NCBI GenBank assembly: GCA_046351555.1
Contig: JAXLYI010000005.1
Coordinates: 62,001 to 126,000 of the forward strand
DNA from: CAISKJ01 sp046351555
GTDB taxonomy: Bacteria; Myxococcota_A; Polyangia; Polyangiales; Ga0077539
DNA: 64,000 nt
Direction: 5' to 3'
The notes beneath the pieces were generated by a model. The model had not been told where the DNA came from and ran no database searches. It saw nothing but the letters and a program-made list of their open reading frames with translations. The number at the start of each line of letters is the position of its first letter. The first letter of the stretch is position 1. Positions 33,801-41,381 of the stretch are shown one piece after another. Both the position numbers and the translations under genes were made by a program.

Positions 33801-34767
33801 CTACGGCCCGGTGGTCGCCACCTCGCTCACCGGCGTGCGGAGCGTCGCGCTCGGCCTCAACCACTCCTGCGCGGTCACGTCCACCGGCGCCACCTCGTGC
33901 TGGGGCTACAACAACTACGGCCAGCTCGGCAACGCGACCACCGCCAACAGCACCGCCCCGGTGAGCGCCTTCGGCCTCACCGACGGCGTCGAGGCGGCCG
34001 CGGGCGCGTACTTCACCTGCATCCGACGCACGTCGGGCGCGGTGTCGTGCTGGGGCTACAACGCCTCCGGCCAGCTCGGCGACGGGAGCACCACCAACCG
34101 CACCGTGCCGGGGCCCGTCGGCGGCGCCTCGCCGATCACCGACGCGACCGCCGTCACCGCCGACGGCAACACCGCGTGCGCGATCCGCGCTGGCGGCTCC
34201 GTCTCGTGCTGGGGCTACAACGGCTACGGCAACATCGGCGACGGCACCGTCGTCAACCGCCCGCTCCCCACCGCGGTGCGCAACTACAACGGCATGACCG
34301 GCAACCTCTCGGGCATCACCCAGATCTCCGCGGGCGACAACCACGTCTGCGGCCTGCGCCCCGACCGCACCGTCGTGTGCTGGGGCCGCAACACCTACGG
34401 CCAGCTCGGCGACGGGACGACGACGCAGCGCCCCACCCCGGTGCTCGTCCCCACCATCACCGACGCGGTCGAGCTCACCGCCGGCGCCAACCACACCTGC
34501 GTGCGGCGCGCGACCGGCACCGTGATGTGCTGGGGCTACAACGCCTACGGCAACCTCGGCGACAACTCCACCACGCAGCGCAACCTGCCGGTGACCGTCG
34601 CGGGCCTCACCGACGCGGCCACCATCACCGCCGGCAGCTACCACACCTGCGCGCGCCGCGCCGACGGCTCCACCTTCTGCTGGGGCAGCAACAACTACGG
34701 CCAGCTCGGCGACGGCTGGACGCAGAACTCCTCCATCCTCCGCGGGCCCATCTTCGGCCTGCCCTGA
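30811..34767 (+). CDS. Giant surface lipoprotein: MopE-like Cys modules plus 14 RCC1 repeats
   Basis: A 1318-residue surface protein. The signal peptide ends in a lipobox (MLAAC-AGAP). Residues about 30-115 are a Gly/Asp/Pro linker of PGDG-type repeats. Six MopE-like modules of about 67 residues follow (about 119-525), each with TRPCYSG, GVGRCRGG and ETCGN-x-DDDCNG-x-VD; such Asp/Cys motifs are called putative metal-binding. A further Cys-rich segment (CDTNPANGCEA, CGACGRACAAGQSC) leads to 14 RCC1 modules (about 600-1318) of the CWGYNGYGQLGDG type, enough for two seven-bladed propellers. The protein probably binds partners at the cell surface. The nucleotide repeats are nearly identical in places, so recombination could change copy number. 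Confidence 0.92.
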   Translation: MMRWQWLLAVSAMLAACAGAPVVGGFDAGNDLSPGDGPATDVTPGDGSTMGDGAMMGDGVAPGDVPATDDLGDSVAPGDAPGDVAGDGPPPGDGTPPGDVTGDVTGDAAGDGGDGGDRCVPESTRICYAGPAGTIGVGRCRGGTQTCSPAGTWSACTGEVLPADEVCANMTDENCNGVSDEGCGECMAGATRPCYSGRPDTQGVGRCRQGMQTCSADGRWPTTCTGETLPAMAETCGNTVDDDCNGMVDDTCGNCMTGETRSCYSGPASTRGVGRCAAGTQTCGADMRFPTACADEVLPAAMETCFNGMDDDCNGVVDNGCGECTPGTTRPCYSGPSGTLGMGICRGGTQICGPTGFYATTCTGETTPAARETCGNMIDDDCDGTVDNGCGECTPGTTRMCYSGPTGTSGVGRCRGGTQICGPTGFYAATCVGEVVPSSSETCGNMVDDDCNGMVDNGCGDCTPGATRPCYSGAAGTMSVGACRGGTQTCGADRLWGMACTGEVVPASETCNNRDDDCDGMTDESPADTACMLANATAACRTGACAIATCNAGYGDCDTNPANGCEAALTTSTSHCGACGRACAAGQSCDAGNCTGASGADLAAGDSHTCAGLAGGALACWGLNSSNQLGIGNTVNRAHPALIDGLTGVVDVELGATHSCAVLGSGEVRCWGVNAQGQLGDGTTAARSAPNPVYGLSDATQVALGSNHTCVLRRNGRVACWGQNNVNQLGDGGTANRTIPMDVMGVANAVQVAAGYNHTCALLLDGTVRCWGANSNAQVGDGTTTNRATAVAATGVVNAVSLSAGSLHTCAIIRDGSVRCWGYNGYGQLGDGTTTQRATAVTVPTVVDAAQISAGRLHTCIRRRDSTLMCWGYNGYGQVGDGTTTNRALPVIITAPIGVARVVAGGNHTCVRLTAGGVQCWGYNNAGQLGDGSVTNAPRGRADVFGLGGAMTCAGGACVLPVVGGNDYTCLVRPAGSLACWGYNAYGGLGDGTTVARYGPVVATSLTGVRSVALGLNHSCAVTSTGATSCWGYNNYGQLGNATTANSTAPVSAFGLTDGVEAAAGAYFTCIRRTSGAVSCWGYNASGQLGDGSTTNRTVPGPVGGASPITDATAVTADGNTACAIRAGGSVSCWGYNGYGNIGDGTVVNRPLPTAVRNYNGMTGNLSGITQISAGDNHVCGLRPDRTVVCWGRNTYGQLGDGTTTQRPTPVLVPTITDAVELTAGANHTCVRRATGTVMCWGYNAYGNLGDNSTTQRNLPVTVAGLTDAATITAGSYHTCARRADGSTFCWGSNNYGQLGDGWTQNSSILRGPIFGLP
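31150..32385 (+). repeat. Six tandem MopE-like modules (coding repeat)
   Basis: Six imperfect units of about 200 bases, each encoding TR-x-CYSG ... CRGGTQ-x-C ... ETCGN-x-DDDCNG-x-VD-x-GCG-x-C. The third to fifth units are the most alike. The repeat is protein-coding and in frame throughout. Confidence 0.88.
32607..34767 (+). repeat. Fourteen tandem RCC1 modules (coding repeat)
   Basis: Fourteen units of about 150 bases, each encoding a HTC-x4 strand and a CWG-x-N-x3-QLGDG turn. Several neighbouring units share long near-identical stretches such as the codons for CWGYNGYGQLGDGTTT. They are coding and not a CRISPR or satellite. Confidence 0.9.
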
Positions 34768-34778
34768 CCCTCCCCGCG

Positions 34779-34792
34779 GGGCGGCGCCGCCC
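34779..34792. terminator. GC-rich palindrome between convergent genes
   Basis: A perfect 14-base palindrome (GGGCGGCGCCGCCC) lies 12 bases after the RCC1 stop and 23 bases before the topoisomerase stop. It has no T-tract on either side, so it would be at best a Rho-independent-like or Rho-assisted bidirectional stop. Confidence 0.35.
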
Positions 34793-34815
34793 GTGTGCGC
34801 GCCGCCCCTCTCCCC

Positions 34816-35961
34816 TCACGCCGCGGCCTTCGCGAGCCGCGCCTCCAGGAGGCGCAGCACGGCCTCCTCGTCGGCCCGCAGCGCGCCCGCGACCGCGGGG
34901 GCCTCGCCCGCGCCGCTCTCCGGCAGCAGCGAGGCGAGCGAGCCGTCGAGGTAGGCGGCGATCACCTCGGGGTGGACGTAGCACTTGCGGCACACCGAGG
35001 GCGTGTTGCCGAGGCGCCCGGCCACGCGGGCGACGGCCGCGGCGACGCGTCGCTTGCGGTCGGCCTCGCACCCGTCGCAGGGCTCGCCGCGCAGGGCGAG
35101 GGCCGCGAGCACGGTGCCGGCCCAGGTGCGGAAGTCCTTGGCGGTGAAGTCCTCGCCCGAGGCCTCGCGGAGGTAGGCGTTGACGTCCGCCGAGTCGACG
35201 CGCTGGAGCGATCCGTCGGCGTCGACGTACTGGAAGAGCTCGTAGCCCGGCAGCTCGCGGCATTGCGCGAGGATGCGCGCGAGGCGTCGGTCCTGGAGCG
35301 GGACGGCGTGGCGGACGCCGCTCTTGCCGCGGAAGCTGAAGAGCACCCTCGCGCCGTGGATCTCGACGTGGCGGTTCTGCAGGGTGGTGAGGCCGAAGGA
35401 GCGGTTGGCGCGGGCGTACTCCTCGTTGCCCACGCGGATGAGCGTGACCTCGAGCAGCCGGACCACCGTGGCGAGCACCTTCTCGCGGGCGAGCCCCGGC
35501 AGCGCGAGGTGCTCGTCGACGCGCGCGCGCAGTTGCGGGAGCCGCGCGCCGAAGAGCGCCATCCGCGCGTATTTGGTCTCGTCGCGGACGGCGCGCCAGC
35601 GGGGGTGGTAGCGGTACTGCTTGCGCCCGCGCGCGTCGACGCCGACGGCCTGGAGGTGGCCGCGCGGGTCGGCGCAGATCCAGACGTCGCGCCACGCCGG
35701 CGGCAGCGCGAGCGAGCGGATGCGGGCGAGCGCGTCGCGGTCGCGCAGGGGCGAGCCGTCGACGTCGCGGTAGGAGAAGCCGCGCCCGGCGCGCTTGCGG
35801 CGGATGCCCGGCTGGTCGCGGGTGACGTAGCGGAGCCCCGCGGTGCGGGCGGCCTCGACGGGGTCGGTGACGATGCGCGGCGCCCGGCGCGCGCGGCCGG
35901 TGGTTCGCTTCGCACGAGCGGCGGGCGTGGAGGGCTTGCGGGCGTGGCGGCGGCTCGTCAT
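34816..35961 (-). CDS. DNA topoisomerase IB (eukaryote/poxvirus type)
   Basis: A 381-residue type IB topoisomerase, which relaxes supercoils through a 3'-phosphotyrosyl intermediate. The start was set at ATG 35961 because a basic N-terminus (MTSRRHARKPSTPAARAKR) follows. The N-terminal domain has GLRYVTRDQPGIRRKRAGRGF and YHPRWRAVRDETKYAR. The catalytic part has the first Arg region (RVGNEEYARANRSFGLTTL, FSFRGKSGVRHAV), a Lys/Arg region (GEDFTAKDFRTWAGT, the conserved His position not checked), and the active Tyr in KCYVHPEVIAAYL (about residue 328). A Cys pair (CDGCEADRKRR) and CRKC are additions. It faces the RCC1 gene and is transcribed alone, downstream of polA. Confidence 0.93.
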   Translation of the reverse strand: MTSRRHARKPSTPAARAKRTTGRARRAPRIVTDPVEAARTAGLRYVTRDQPGIRRKRAGRGFSYRDVDGSPLRDRDALARIRSLALPPAWRDVWICADPRGHLQAVGVDARGRKQYRYHPRWRAVRDETKYARMALFGARLPQLRARVDEHLALPGLAREKVLATVVRLLEVTLIRVGNEEYARANRSFGLTTLQNRHVEIHGARVLFSFRGKSGVRHAVPLQDRRLARILAQCRELPGYELFQYVDADGSLQRVDSADVNAYLREASGEDFTAKDFRTWAGTVLAALALRGEPCDGCEADRKRRVAAAVARVAGRLGNTPSVCRKCYVHPEVIAAYLDGSLASLLPESGAGEAPAVAGALRADEEAVLRLLEARLAKAAA

Positions 35962-36062
35962 CGCGTCGCCACGGTGCACCGCGCGTGCCCCGCGGGGTTT
36001 TCGGCGGGACGTCGGCGGCCGCGCGGGGCGCAGCGCCACAGGTGGGCGCGGTCAGGCGCGGT

Positions 36063-38768
36063 TCAGTGGGCCTCGCCCCAGTTGGCGCCCCAGCCGCACT
36101 CGACCACCAGCGGGACGTCGAGCTTCATCACGCCCTGCATCGTCTCGCGCACCATCGCCTCGACGCGCGCGGACTCCGCCTCGGGCACCTCGAACACGAG
36201 CTCGTCGTGGACGGTGAGAACCATCGCGGTCGCGAGCTTCTCCTCGGTGAGACGCCGGTCGACGGCCACCATCGCGAGCTTGATGATGTCCGCCGCCGTG
36301 CCTTGGATGGGCGTGTTGGTCGCCATGCGCTCCGCCGCGAGGCGGAGCGCGCGGTTGGACGAGTGCAGGTCGGGCAGGAAGCGGCGCCGCCCGAGGAGCG
36401 TGCGAACCCCTTCGCCCGCCTTGGCCTTCTCCACCGTGTCGTCCATGTACTTCCGCAGCGTCGCGAAGGTGGTGAAGTAGTGCTTGATGAAGTCCGCCGC
36501 CTCGTCGCGCGACACGCCGAGCTGGCGCGAGAGGGAGGTCTCGCCCTGGCCGTAGATCACCGCGAAGTTGGTGGTCTTCGCCTTGGCGCGCATGTCCTTG
36601 GTGACGGCCGACGCGGGCACCTTGAAGATCTCCGACGCGGTGCGGGCGTGGACGTCCTCGTTGAGCCGGAAGGCGTCGACGAGGATGGGGTCGTGCGAGA
36701 GGTGGGCGAGGACGCGGAGCTCGATCTGCGAGTAGTCCGCCGAGAGGATCCGGCACCCCGGCGGCGCGGTGAAGGCCTTGCGGATCTCGCGGCCGAGGGG
36801 CGTGCGGATGGGGATGTTCTGGAGGTTGGGGTTGGACGACGAGATGCGCCCCGTCGCGGCCACCGCCTGGCCGTAGCTCGTGTGGATGCGCCCGTTCTTG
36901 TCGATGAGCGCAGGGAGCGCTTCGAGGTACGTGCCCTGGAGCTTGGTGAGCGAGCGCACCTCGAGGATCTTGGCGGGCAGCGGGTTCTGCTGGGCGAGCT
37001 CCTCGAGCACCTCGGCGTCGGTGCTGCGCCCGGTCTTGGTCCGCTTGAGCACCGGGAGCTTGAGGTCGTCGAAGAGGATCACCTCCAACTGCTTCGGCGA
37101 GTTGACGTTGAAGGGCTTGCCGACGAGGTCGTGGCACTCCTTCTCGTGCTTGGCGATGTCGGCCCCGACGCGGTTGGAGAGGGCCTTGAGGAAGGCGCCG
37201 TCGAGCTGGACACCGCGCTCCTCCATGCGCCCGAGGATGTGCGACAGCGGGAGCTCGACGTCGCGCATGAGGTCCCAGAGCCCCTCGGACTCCACTCTCG
37301 GGCGCAGGCGCTCGACGAGGCGCGACACCACCTCGGCGTCCTCGGCGGAGTAGCGGGTGGCGGTGGCGATGTCCACCTGGTCGAAGGTCACCTGCTTGCC
37401 CTTGCCGGGCTTCGTCACCGACTCGTACGTCATCATCTCGTAGCCGAGCTCGGAGCGGGAAATCTCTTCGAGGCTGTGCGAGTGGCGCTCGGGGTCGATG
37501 AGGTAGCTCGCGATCATCGTGTCGAAGTCGTAGCCGTGCACGGGGACGCCCGCGCGCCGCAGCACCACCTCGTCGTACTTGATGTGCTGGCCCCCCTTGC
37601 GCACGGACGCATCCGCGAAGAGCGGGCGGAGCTTGTCGAGCACGGTCGCGCGCGGGAGCTGCGCGGGGTCGCCGAGGACGCGGTGGCCGATGGGGATGTA
37701 GACGCCGTGGCCGGGCTTCCACGAGAGGGAGATGCCGACGAGCTCGGCGGCGTGGGTGTCGAGCGAGGTGGTCTCGGTGTCGACGGCGAACCAGCCGGCC
37801 TTGCGGCACGCGGCGATGGCCTCGTCGAGGGCCTCGGCGGTGAGCACGCTCTCGTACGTCGCGGCCTTCGCCGGCGCGACAGGCACGGCCGGCGCGGCGT
37901 CGAGCGCGTCCGCCAGCTTGTTGAACTCGAGCTGCAGGAACAGCGTCTTGAGCTTCACCTTGTTCCAGCCGCCGTACTTGAGGGCGTCGAGGTCGAAGGT
38001 CATGGGGACGTCGCGCTTGAGGCCGACGAGCTCGTAGGAGAGGCGGGCGTTGGCCTCGTCCTTCTGGAGGTACTCCTTGGTCTTGCCCTTCACCTTGTCG
38101 ACGTTCTGGTAGACGCCGTCGAGGGAGTTGAAGTCGGTGACGAGCTTCGCGGCGGTCTTCTCGCCGACGTGGTCGACGCCGGGGACGTTGTCCGACGAGT
38201 CGCCCATGAGGGCGAGGAGGTCTTGCACGCGCTCGGGGGGGACGCCCCACTTCTCGACCACCTCGTCGCGGCCGTACACGCGCTGGTGCATCGGGTCCCA
38301 CACGATCACGTCGGGGGCGACGAGCTGGAGGAGGTCCTTGTCGCCCGAGCACACCACGGTGACGAGCTTGTGCTTGCGCGCGTGCTCGATGCAGGTGGCG
38401 ATGAGGTCGTCGGCCTCGAAGCCGTCGCGCTGGAGCACGGGGATGGCGTAGCCCTCGGCCACCTCGCGGCAGCGGATCATCTGCTGCTTGAGGTCGGGCG
38501 GCGCGGGCGGGCGGTTGGCCTTGTAGGCGGGGTAGCGCTCGTGGCGGAAGGTGCTGGTGGTCGAGTCCATCGCGACGGCGAGGTAGACGGGCCGCTGCGA
38601 CCGCACGAGGGCGTTGATCATGTTGGTGACGCCGAGCGTCGCGTGGGTGGGCTCGCCCGTGGACGACGAGAGCGGCTTCACGCCGTGGTAGGCGCGGAAG
38701 ACGTAGCCCGAGAGGTCCATCACGTAGAAGGCCGAGGGGTCGCCGGCGTCGGGGAGCTTCGTGGGCAT
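36063..38768 (-). CDS. polA: DNA polymerase I
   Basis: A 901-residue family A polymerase for primer removal and repair synthesis. The N-terminal 5'-nuclease domain (FYVMDLSGYVFRAYHGVKPL, GVDHVGEKTAAKLV) is complete. The 3'-5' exonuclease keeps its acidic residues in FAVDTETTSLD (about residue 330), so proofreading should be active, unlike in Thermus Pol I. The polymerase domain has motif A DYSQIELRVLAHLSHD (about 676), motif B AKTTNFAVIYGQ and motif C TVHDELVFEVPE (about 852). The ATG is at 38768. Only 107 bases separate it from the divergent DUF692 gene. The topoisomerase IB gene lies downstream on the same strand. Confidence 0.98.
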   Translation of the reverse strand: MPTKLPDAGDPSAFYVMDLSGYVFRAYHGVKPLSSSTGEPTHATLGVTNMINALVRSQRPVYLAVAMDSTTSTFRHERYPAYKANRPPAPPDLKQQMIRCREVAEGYAIPVLQRDGFEADDLIATCIEHARKHKLVTVVCSGDKDLLQLVAPDVIVWDPMHQRVYGRDEVVEKWGVPPERVQDLLALMGDSSDNVPGVDHVGEKTAAKLVTDFNSLDGVYQNVDKVKGKTKEYLQKDEANARLSYELVGLKRDVPMTFDLDALKYGGWNKVKLKTLFLQLEFNKLADALDAAPAVPVAPAKAATYESVLTAEALDEAIAACRKAGWFAVDTETTSLDTHAAELVGISLSWKPGHGVYIPIGHRVLGDPAQLPRATVLDKLRPLFADASVRKGGQHIKYDEVVLRRAGVPVHGYDFDTMIASYLIDPERHSHSLEEISRSELGYEMMTYESVTKPGKGKQVTFDQVDIATATRYSAEDAEVVSRLVERLRPRVESEGLWDLMRDVELPLSHILGRMEERGVQLDGAFLKALSNRVGADIAKHEKECHDLVGKPFNVNSPKQLEVILFDDLKLPVLKRTKTGRSTDAEVLEELAQQNPLPAKILEVRSLTKLQGTYLEALPALIDKNGRIHTSYGQAVAATGRISSSNPNLQNIPIRTPLGREIRKAFTAPPGCRILSADYSQIELRVLAHLSHDPILVDAFRLNEDVHARTASEIFKVPASAVTKDMRAKAKTTNFAVIYGQGETSLSRQLGVSRDEAADFIKHYFTTFATLRKYMDDTVEKAKAGEGVRTLLGRRRFLPDLHSSNRALRLAAERMATNTPIQGTAADIIKLAMVAVDRRLTEEKLATAMVLTVHDELVFEVPEAESARVEAMVRETMQGVMKLDVPLVVECGWGANWGEAH

Positions 38769-38822
38769 AGGCCCGAAGCGCTAACGCGGGAGGGCCGCGG
38801 GTGTCCAGTTACGGCGGGGGAG

Positions 38823-38838
38823 GGCGCAGCGCTGCGCC
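38823..38838. promoter_or_regulatory. Perfect 16-base palindrome in the polA-bufB gap
   Basis: GGCGCAGC and GCTGCGCC form a perfect palindrome with no spacer. Its centre is about 45 bases before the predicted transcript start of the DUF692 gene, a position typical of activator sites, and 62 bases before the polA ATG. It could be the operator of a metal-responsive regulator, but in such GC-rich DNA it could be chance. Confidence 0.35.
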
Positions 38839-38862
38839 GTCCACGCGCCCGCGCGCCGCTGC

Positions 38863-38868
38863 TATCCT
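38863..38868 (+). promoter_or_regulatory. -10 box TATCCT seven bases before a GTG start
   Basis: TATCCT ends exactly seven bases before the GTG of the DUF692 gene, the same layout as at 29015-29020. A leaderless transcript is expected. No -35 element is evident. Confidence 0.45.
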
Positions 38869-38875
38869 CGCGCCC

Positions 38876-39700
38876 GTGAGCTCCCCCCCGCCGCTGGCGC
38901 GCGACGCGCTCGGGCTCGGCCTCCGCCCCGCGCACTACCCTTACCTCTTCGAACGCTGGCCCGCGGTCGGCTACTTCGAAGTCATCAGCGAGAACTTCCT
39001 CTCCGACGCGGCCGTCCCCCTCGCGCGCCTCGACGCGGTGCGCGCGCGCTACCCCGTGGTGCTGCACGGCGTCGGGCTCAACCTCCTCGGCCCCGACCCC
39101 CTCGACGAGCGCTACCTCGACGCCGTCTGCCGCCTCGCCGACCGCGTCGACGCGCCCTTCGTCACCGACCACCTCTGCTGGACGGGCGCGCGCAACGTCT
39201 CGCACCACGACCTCCTCCCCGCGCCCCACGTGCCCGAGCTCGTCGAGCTCGCCGCCGAGCGCGCCGCCCACGTCCAGCGCCGCCTCGGCCGCCCCTTCGG
39301 CCTCGAGAACCTCTCCAGCTACGTCGACTTCGCCCGCTCCACCATGACCGAGTGGGACTTCTACGCCGACGTGGTCCGCGCGGCGGGCTGCTGGTTCATG
39401 CTCGACGTGAACAACATCTACGTGTCGAGCCAGAACCACGGCTTCGACCCCGAGCGCTACCTCGACGCGGTCGACTTCTCGCGCGTGCTGCAGGTCCACC
39501 TCGCCGGGCACTCGCGCGAGCCCGACGGAACGCTCGTCGACACCCACGACCACGCCGTGCCCGACCCCGTCTGGTCGCTCTACGCGAGCGCGTGGCGCCG
39601 CGGCGGCCCCTTCCCGACGCTGCTGGAGTGGGACGCGCGCATCCCGCCGATGCCCGAGGTGCTCGCCGAGCTCGCCCGCGCCGCGGAGGTTCGCGCGTGA
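38876..39700 (+). CDS. bufB: DUF692 multinuclear iron oxidase-type enzyme (BufB-like)
   Basis: A 274-residue TIM-barrel protein of the DUF692/MNIO family (MbnB, TglH, BufB). Known members use two or three iron ions to modify cysteines in ribosomal peptides. The typical metal-ligand motifs are all present: VLHGVGLNL, ISENFL, TDHLCW, LENLSSY, LDVNNIYVSSQNHGFDP, VHLAGHS, DTHDHAVPD and LLEWDARIP. I start it at GTG 38876 after a TATCCT box. The stop overlaps the start of a DUF2063 gene by four bases, as in bufferin-type operons. No small precursor gene lies upstream, because polA is only 107 bases away. The convergent lipoprotein at 40536 is the best candidate substrate. Confidence 0.92.
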   Translation: MSSPPPLARDALGLGLRPAHYPYLFERWPAVGYFEVISENFLSDAAVPLARLDAVRARYPVVLHGVGLNLLGPDPLDERYLDAVCRLADRVDAPFVTDHLCWTGARNVSHHDLLPAPHVPELVELAAERAAHVQRRLGRPFGLENLSSYVDFARSTMTEWDFYADVVRAAGCWFMLDVNNIYVSSQNHGFDPERYLDAVDFSRVLQVHLAGHSREPDGTLVDTHDHAVPDPVWSLYASAWRRGGPFPTLLEWDARIPPMPEVLAELARAAEVRA

Positions 39701-40539
39701 CCGGCCGCCCCGCCCCGCCGTGGCTCGCCGAGCTGCAACAGCGCTTCGGCGCCGTGCTCACCGTGCCGCTCGGGCGCGACACCGGCACGCTCACCGCGCC
39801 GGTGGATGCGTACGCCCCGGAGGTCGTCGCCGACGTGCGCGACGCCCACAACGCCACCGCCGCCGCGCGGCTCGCCGTGTACAACCGGCAGTACTGGTTC
39901 CGGCTCTTCACGGTGATGCAGACGGGCTATCCGCTCACGACGCGGCTGCTCGGCGCGTGGCGCTTCAACGACCACGCGGCGCGCTTCCTCCGCGCCCGCC
40001 CCCCGCGCCACTGGGACATCGACCGCGCGCTCGACGGCTTCGAAGCCTCCCTCGCCGAGACGCTTGAGCCCGGCCCCGAACGCGACGCCTGCCTCGAGGC
40101 CGCGCGCCTGGAGTCGCTGCGTCGCGCCCTCTTCCGCGCGCCGGCCGTCCCGACGTTCGCCCCCACCGCGGCCGACGCCGCGCGCCTGCTCGACGCGCGC
40201 CTCGTCCCCTCGCCCGCGGTCGCGATCTTCCGCGAGTCGTTCGCGCTCGTGACGCTCGACGCGTCGGGCCCCGAGGGCGTCGCCCCCGCGCGGCTCCCGC
40301 GCCCGCGCTGGTGGGCGCTGGTGCGCGGCCCATCGGGCGTCCGCTACGACGCGCTCGCGCCGCTGGAGGGCGAGCTCCTCGAGCTCCTCGGGCGCCACAC
40401 CGTGCGTGAGGCGCTCGCGCGCTTGGAGGCGTCGTGCACCGAGGCCGAGCGGGCTGCGTTGCCGACGCACGCGCAGCGCTGGCTCGCGCAGAGCGTCGCG
40501 CGCGGCTGCTGGGTGGGGCTGTCGGACGAAGCGGGCTAG
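39697..40539 (+). CDS. bufC: DUF2063 domain protein (BufC-like partner)
   Basis: A 280-residue soluble protein of the DUF2063 type that accompanies DUF692 enzymes and is thought to bring the peptide substrate to them. The typical N-terminal region is present (YNRQYWFRLFTVMQTGYPLTTRLLG, FLRARPPRHWDIDRALDGFEASL). The C-terminal half (LPRPRWWALVRGPSGVRYDAL, LLELLGRHTVREALARLE) resembles a winged-helix-like recognition fold. The GTG start at 39697 overlaps the bufB-like stop, so the pair is translationally coupled. The end overlaps the convergent lipoprotein gene by four bases. Confidence 0.86.
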   Translation: MTGRPAPPWLAELQQRFGAVLTVPLGRDTGTLTAPVDAYAPEVVADVRDAHNATAAARLAVYNRQYWFRLFTVMQTGYPLTTRLLGAWRFNDHAARFLRARPPRHWDIDRALDGFEASLAETLEPGPERDACLEAARLESLRRALFRAPAVPTFAPTAADAARLLDARLVPSPAVAIFRESFALVTLDASGPEGVAPARLPRPRWWALVRGPSGVRYDALAPLEGELLELLGRHTVREALARLEASCTEAERAALPTHAQRWLAQSVARGCWVGLSDEAG

Positions 40540-41312
40540 CGCCCGTCGGGGAAGACGCAGGTGAAGCCGGTGCAGGTGTTGAGCCCGGCGCAGGTGTGCT
40601 CGGAGTACGTGCCCGTGGTCTGGTCGAAGGAGAACCCGCGGCACGTGTTGGCCCCGCCGCAGTGCGGGTGAACCTCCACCCAGCCGCCCGCGCGCATGCA
40701 CATCGCGTCGAACTGCTCGCGCGTCATCGTCGCGGCGTCGGCGTAGGTGACCATCCGGTCGGGCACGAGGTCGCAGCCGACGTCCGCGGCGTCCGCCACG
40801 GTGGCCGCGTCGGCGACGGCGTCCATCGCGACGACCGCGTCGGGCGGGGGAACCGCGTCGGGCAGCGTCACGTCGCGCGGGGCCGTCGCGTCGGCGACCG
40901 CGTCGGGGGCGCTCGCGTCCGTGGCGGTCGCGTCGGGGGCGCTCGCGTCCGGCGCGCTCGCGTCGGCCGGGGGCGTGGCGTCGGGCGCACTCGCGTCAGG
41001 CGGGCTCGCGTCGGGGGCGCTCGCGTCGACCGGAGGCGCGGCGTCGGGGGCGCTCGCGTCGGCCGGGGGCGGAGCGTCGGGGGCGCTCGCGTCGTTGCTG
41101 CTCGCGTCCGCGGGGGGCGATGCGTCCGGCGCGACGTCGTTGGTCGCGCCGCGGTCGGTGGCGGCGTCGGCGGGGACGGCCGGGCCGGGCGGCGGGCTGT
41201 CGCTCGGGCCGCAGGAGGTGGCGAAGCAGAGGAGGCCGCCGAGGGCGGCGGTGAGGAGCGCGCCGCTCACCGCGGGGGTGCGGGCGCGAAAGGAATCGTC
41301 GGGGTTGGGCAT
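40536..41312 (-). CDS. Lipoprotein with ASAPDA linker and duplicated C-x-G-x-N-T-C-x-G motif; candidate MNIO substrate
   Basis: A 258-residue lipoprotein. The signal peptide ends in ATSC-GPS (cysteine about residue 34). Residues about 36-175 are a low-complexity linker of ASAPDA/PPADA repeats. The C-terminal 80 residues form a Cys-rich domain (from GCDLVPDRM) with eight cysteines. It contains two copies of one motif: HCGGANTCRGF (about residue 217) and TCAGLNTCTGF (about 241), followed by TC. C-x-G-x-N-x-C-x-G repeats are, as I recall, characteristic of small proteins encoded beside DUF692 genes (BufA2 type). Here the neighbour is a bufB-bufC-like pair on the opposite strand. The protein could be a membrane-anchored, cysteine-modified metallophore. 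The substrate role is inference. Confidence 0.78.
   Translation of the reverse strand: MPNPDDSFRARTPAVSGALLTAALGGLLCFATSCGPSDSPPPGPAVPADAATDRGATNDVAPDASPPADASSNDASAPDAPPPADASAPDAAPPVDASAPDASPPDASAPDATPPADASAPDASAPDATATDASAPDAVADATAPRDVTLPDAVPPPDAVVAMDAVADAATVADAADVGCDLVPDRMVTYADAATMTREQFDAMCMRAGGWVEVHPHCGGANTCRGFSFDQTTGTYSEHTCAGLNTCTGFTCVFPDGR
40785..41200 (-). repeat. Tandem ASAPDA-coding repeat
   Basis: About 20 imperfect 12- to 18-base units of GCG-TCC-CC-GAC type encode the Ala/Ser/Pro/Asp linker of the lipoprotein. The repeat is protein-coding; its length could vary between strains. Confidence 0.75.
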
Positions 41313-41381
41313 CGGTGGGCGCGGAGCATATCGCGCCGCGGCCGCCGCGTGAACGGGGTGCGGGCCGCGAACGCTTCGCCC

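Noticed and set aside
30787..34644. A 1285-codon open frame on the minus strand opposite the giant RCC1 gene
   Set aside because: It repeats with the same period as the RCC1 and MopE modules because it is their complement. It has no recognisable domain or ribosome site.
32607..34767. Possible CRISPR or satellite repeat
   Set aside because: The unit is about 150 bases, in frame and encodes conserved RCC1 residues; there are no constant short repeats with unique spacers.
37752..37778. Loss of proofreading in DNA polymerase I
   Set aside because: The 3'-5' exonuclease motif DTETTSLD keeps its acidic residues, so the exonuclease is probably active.
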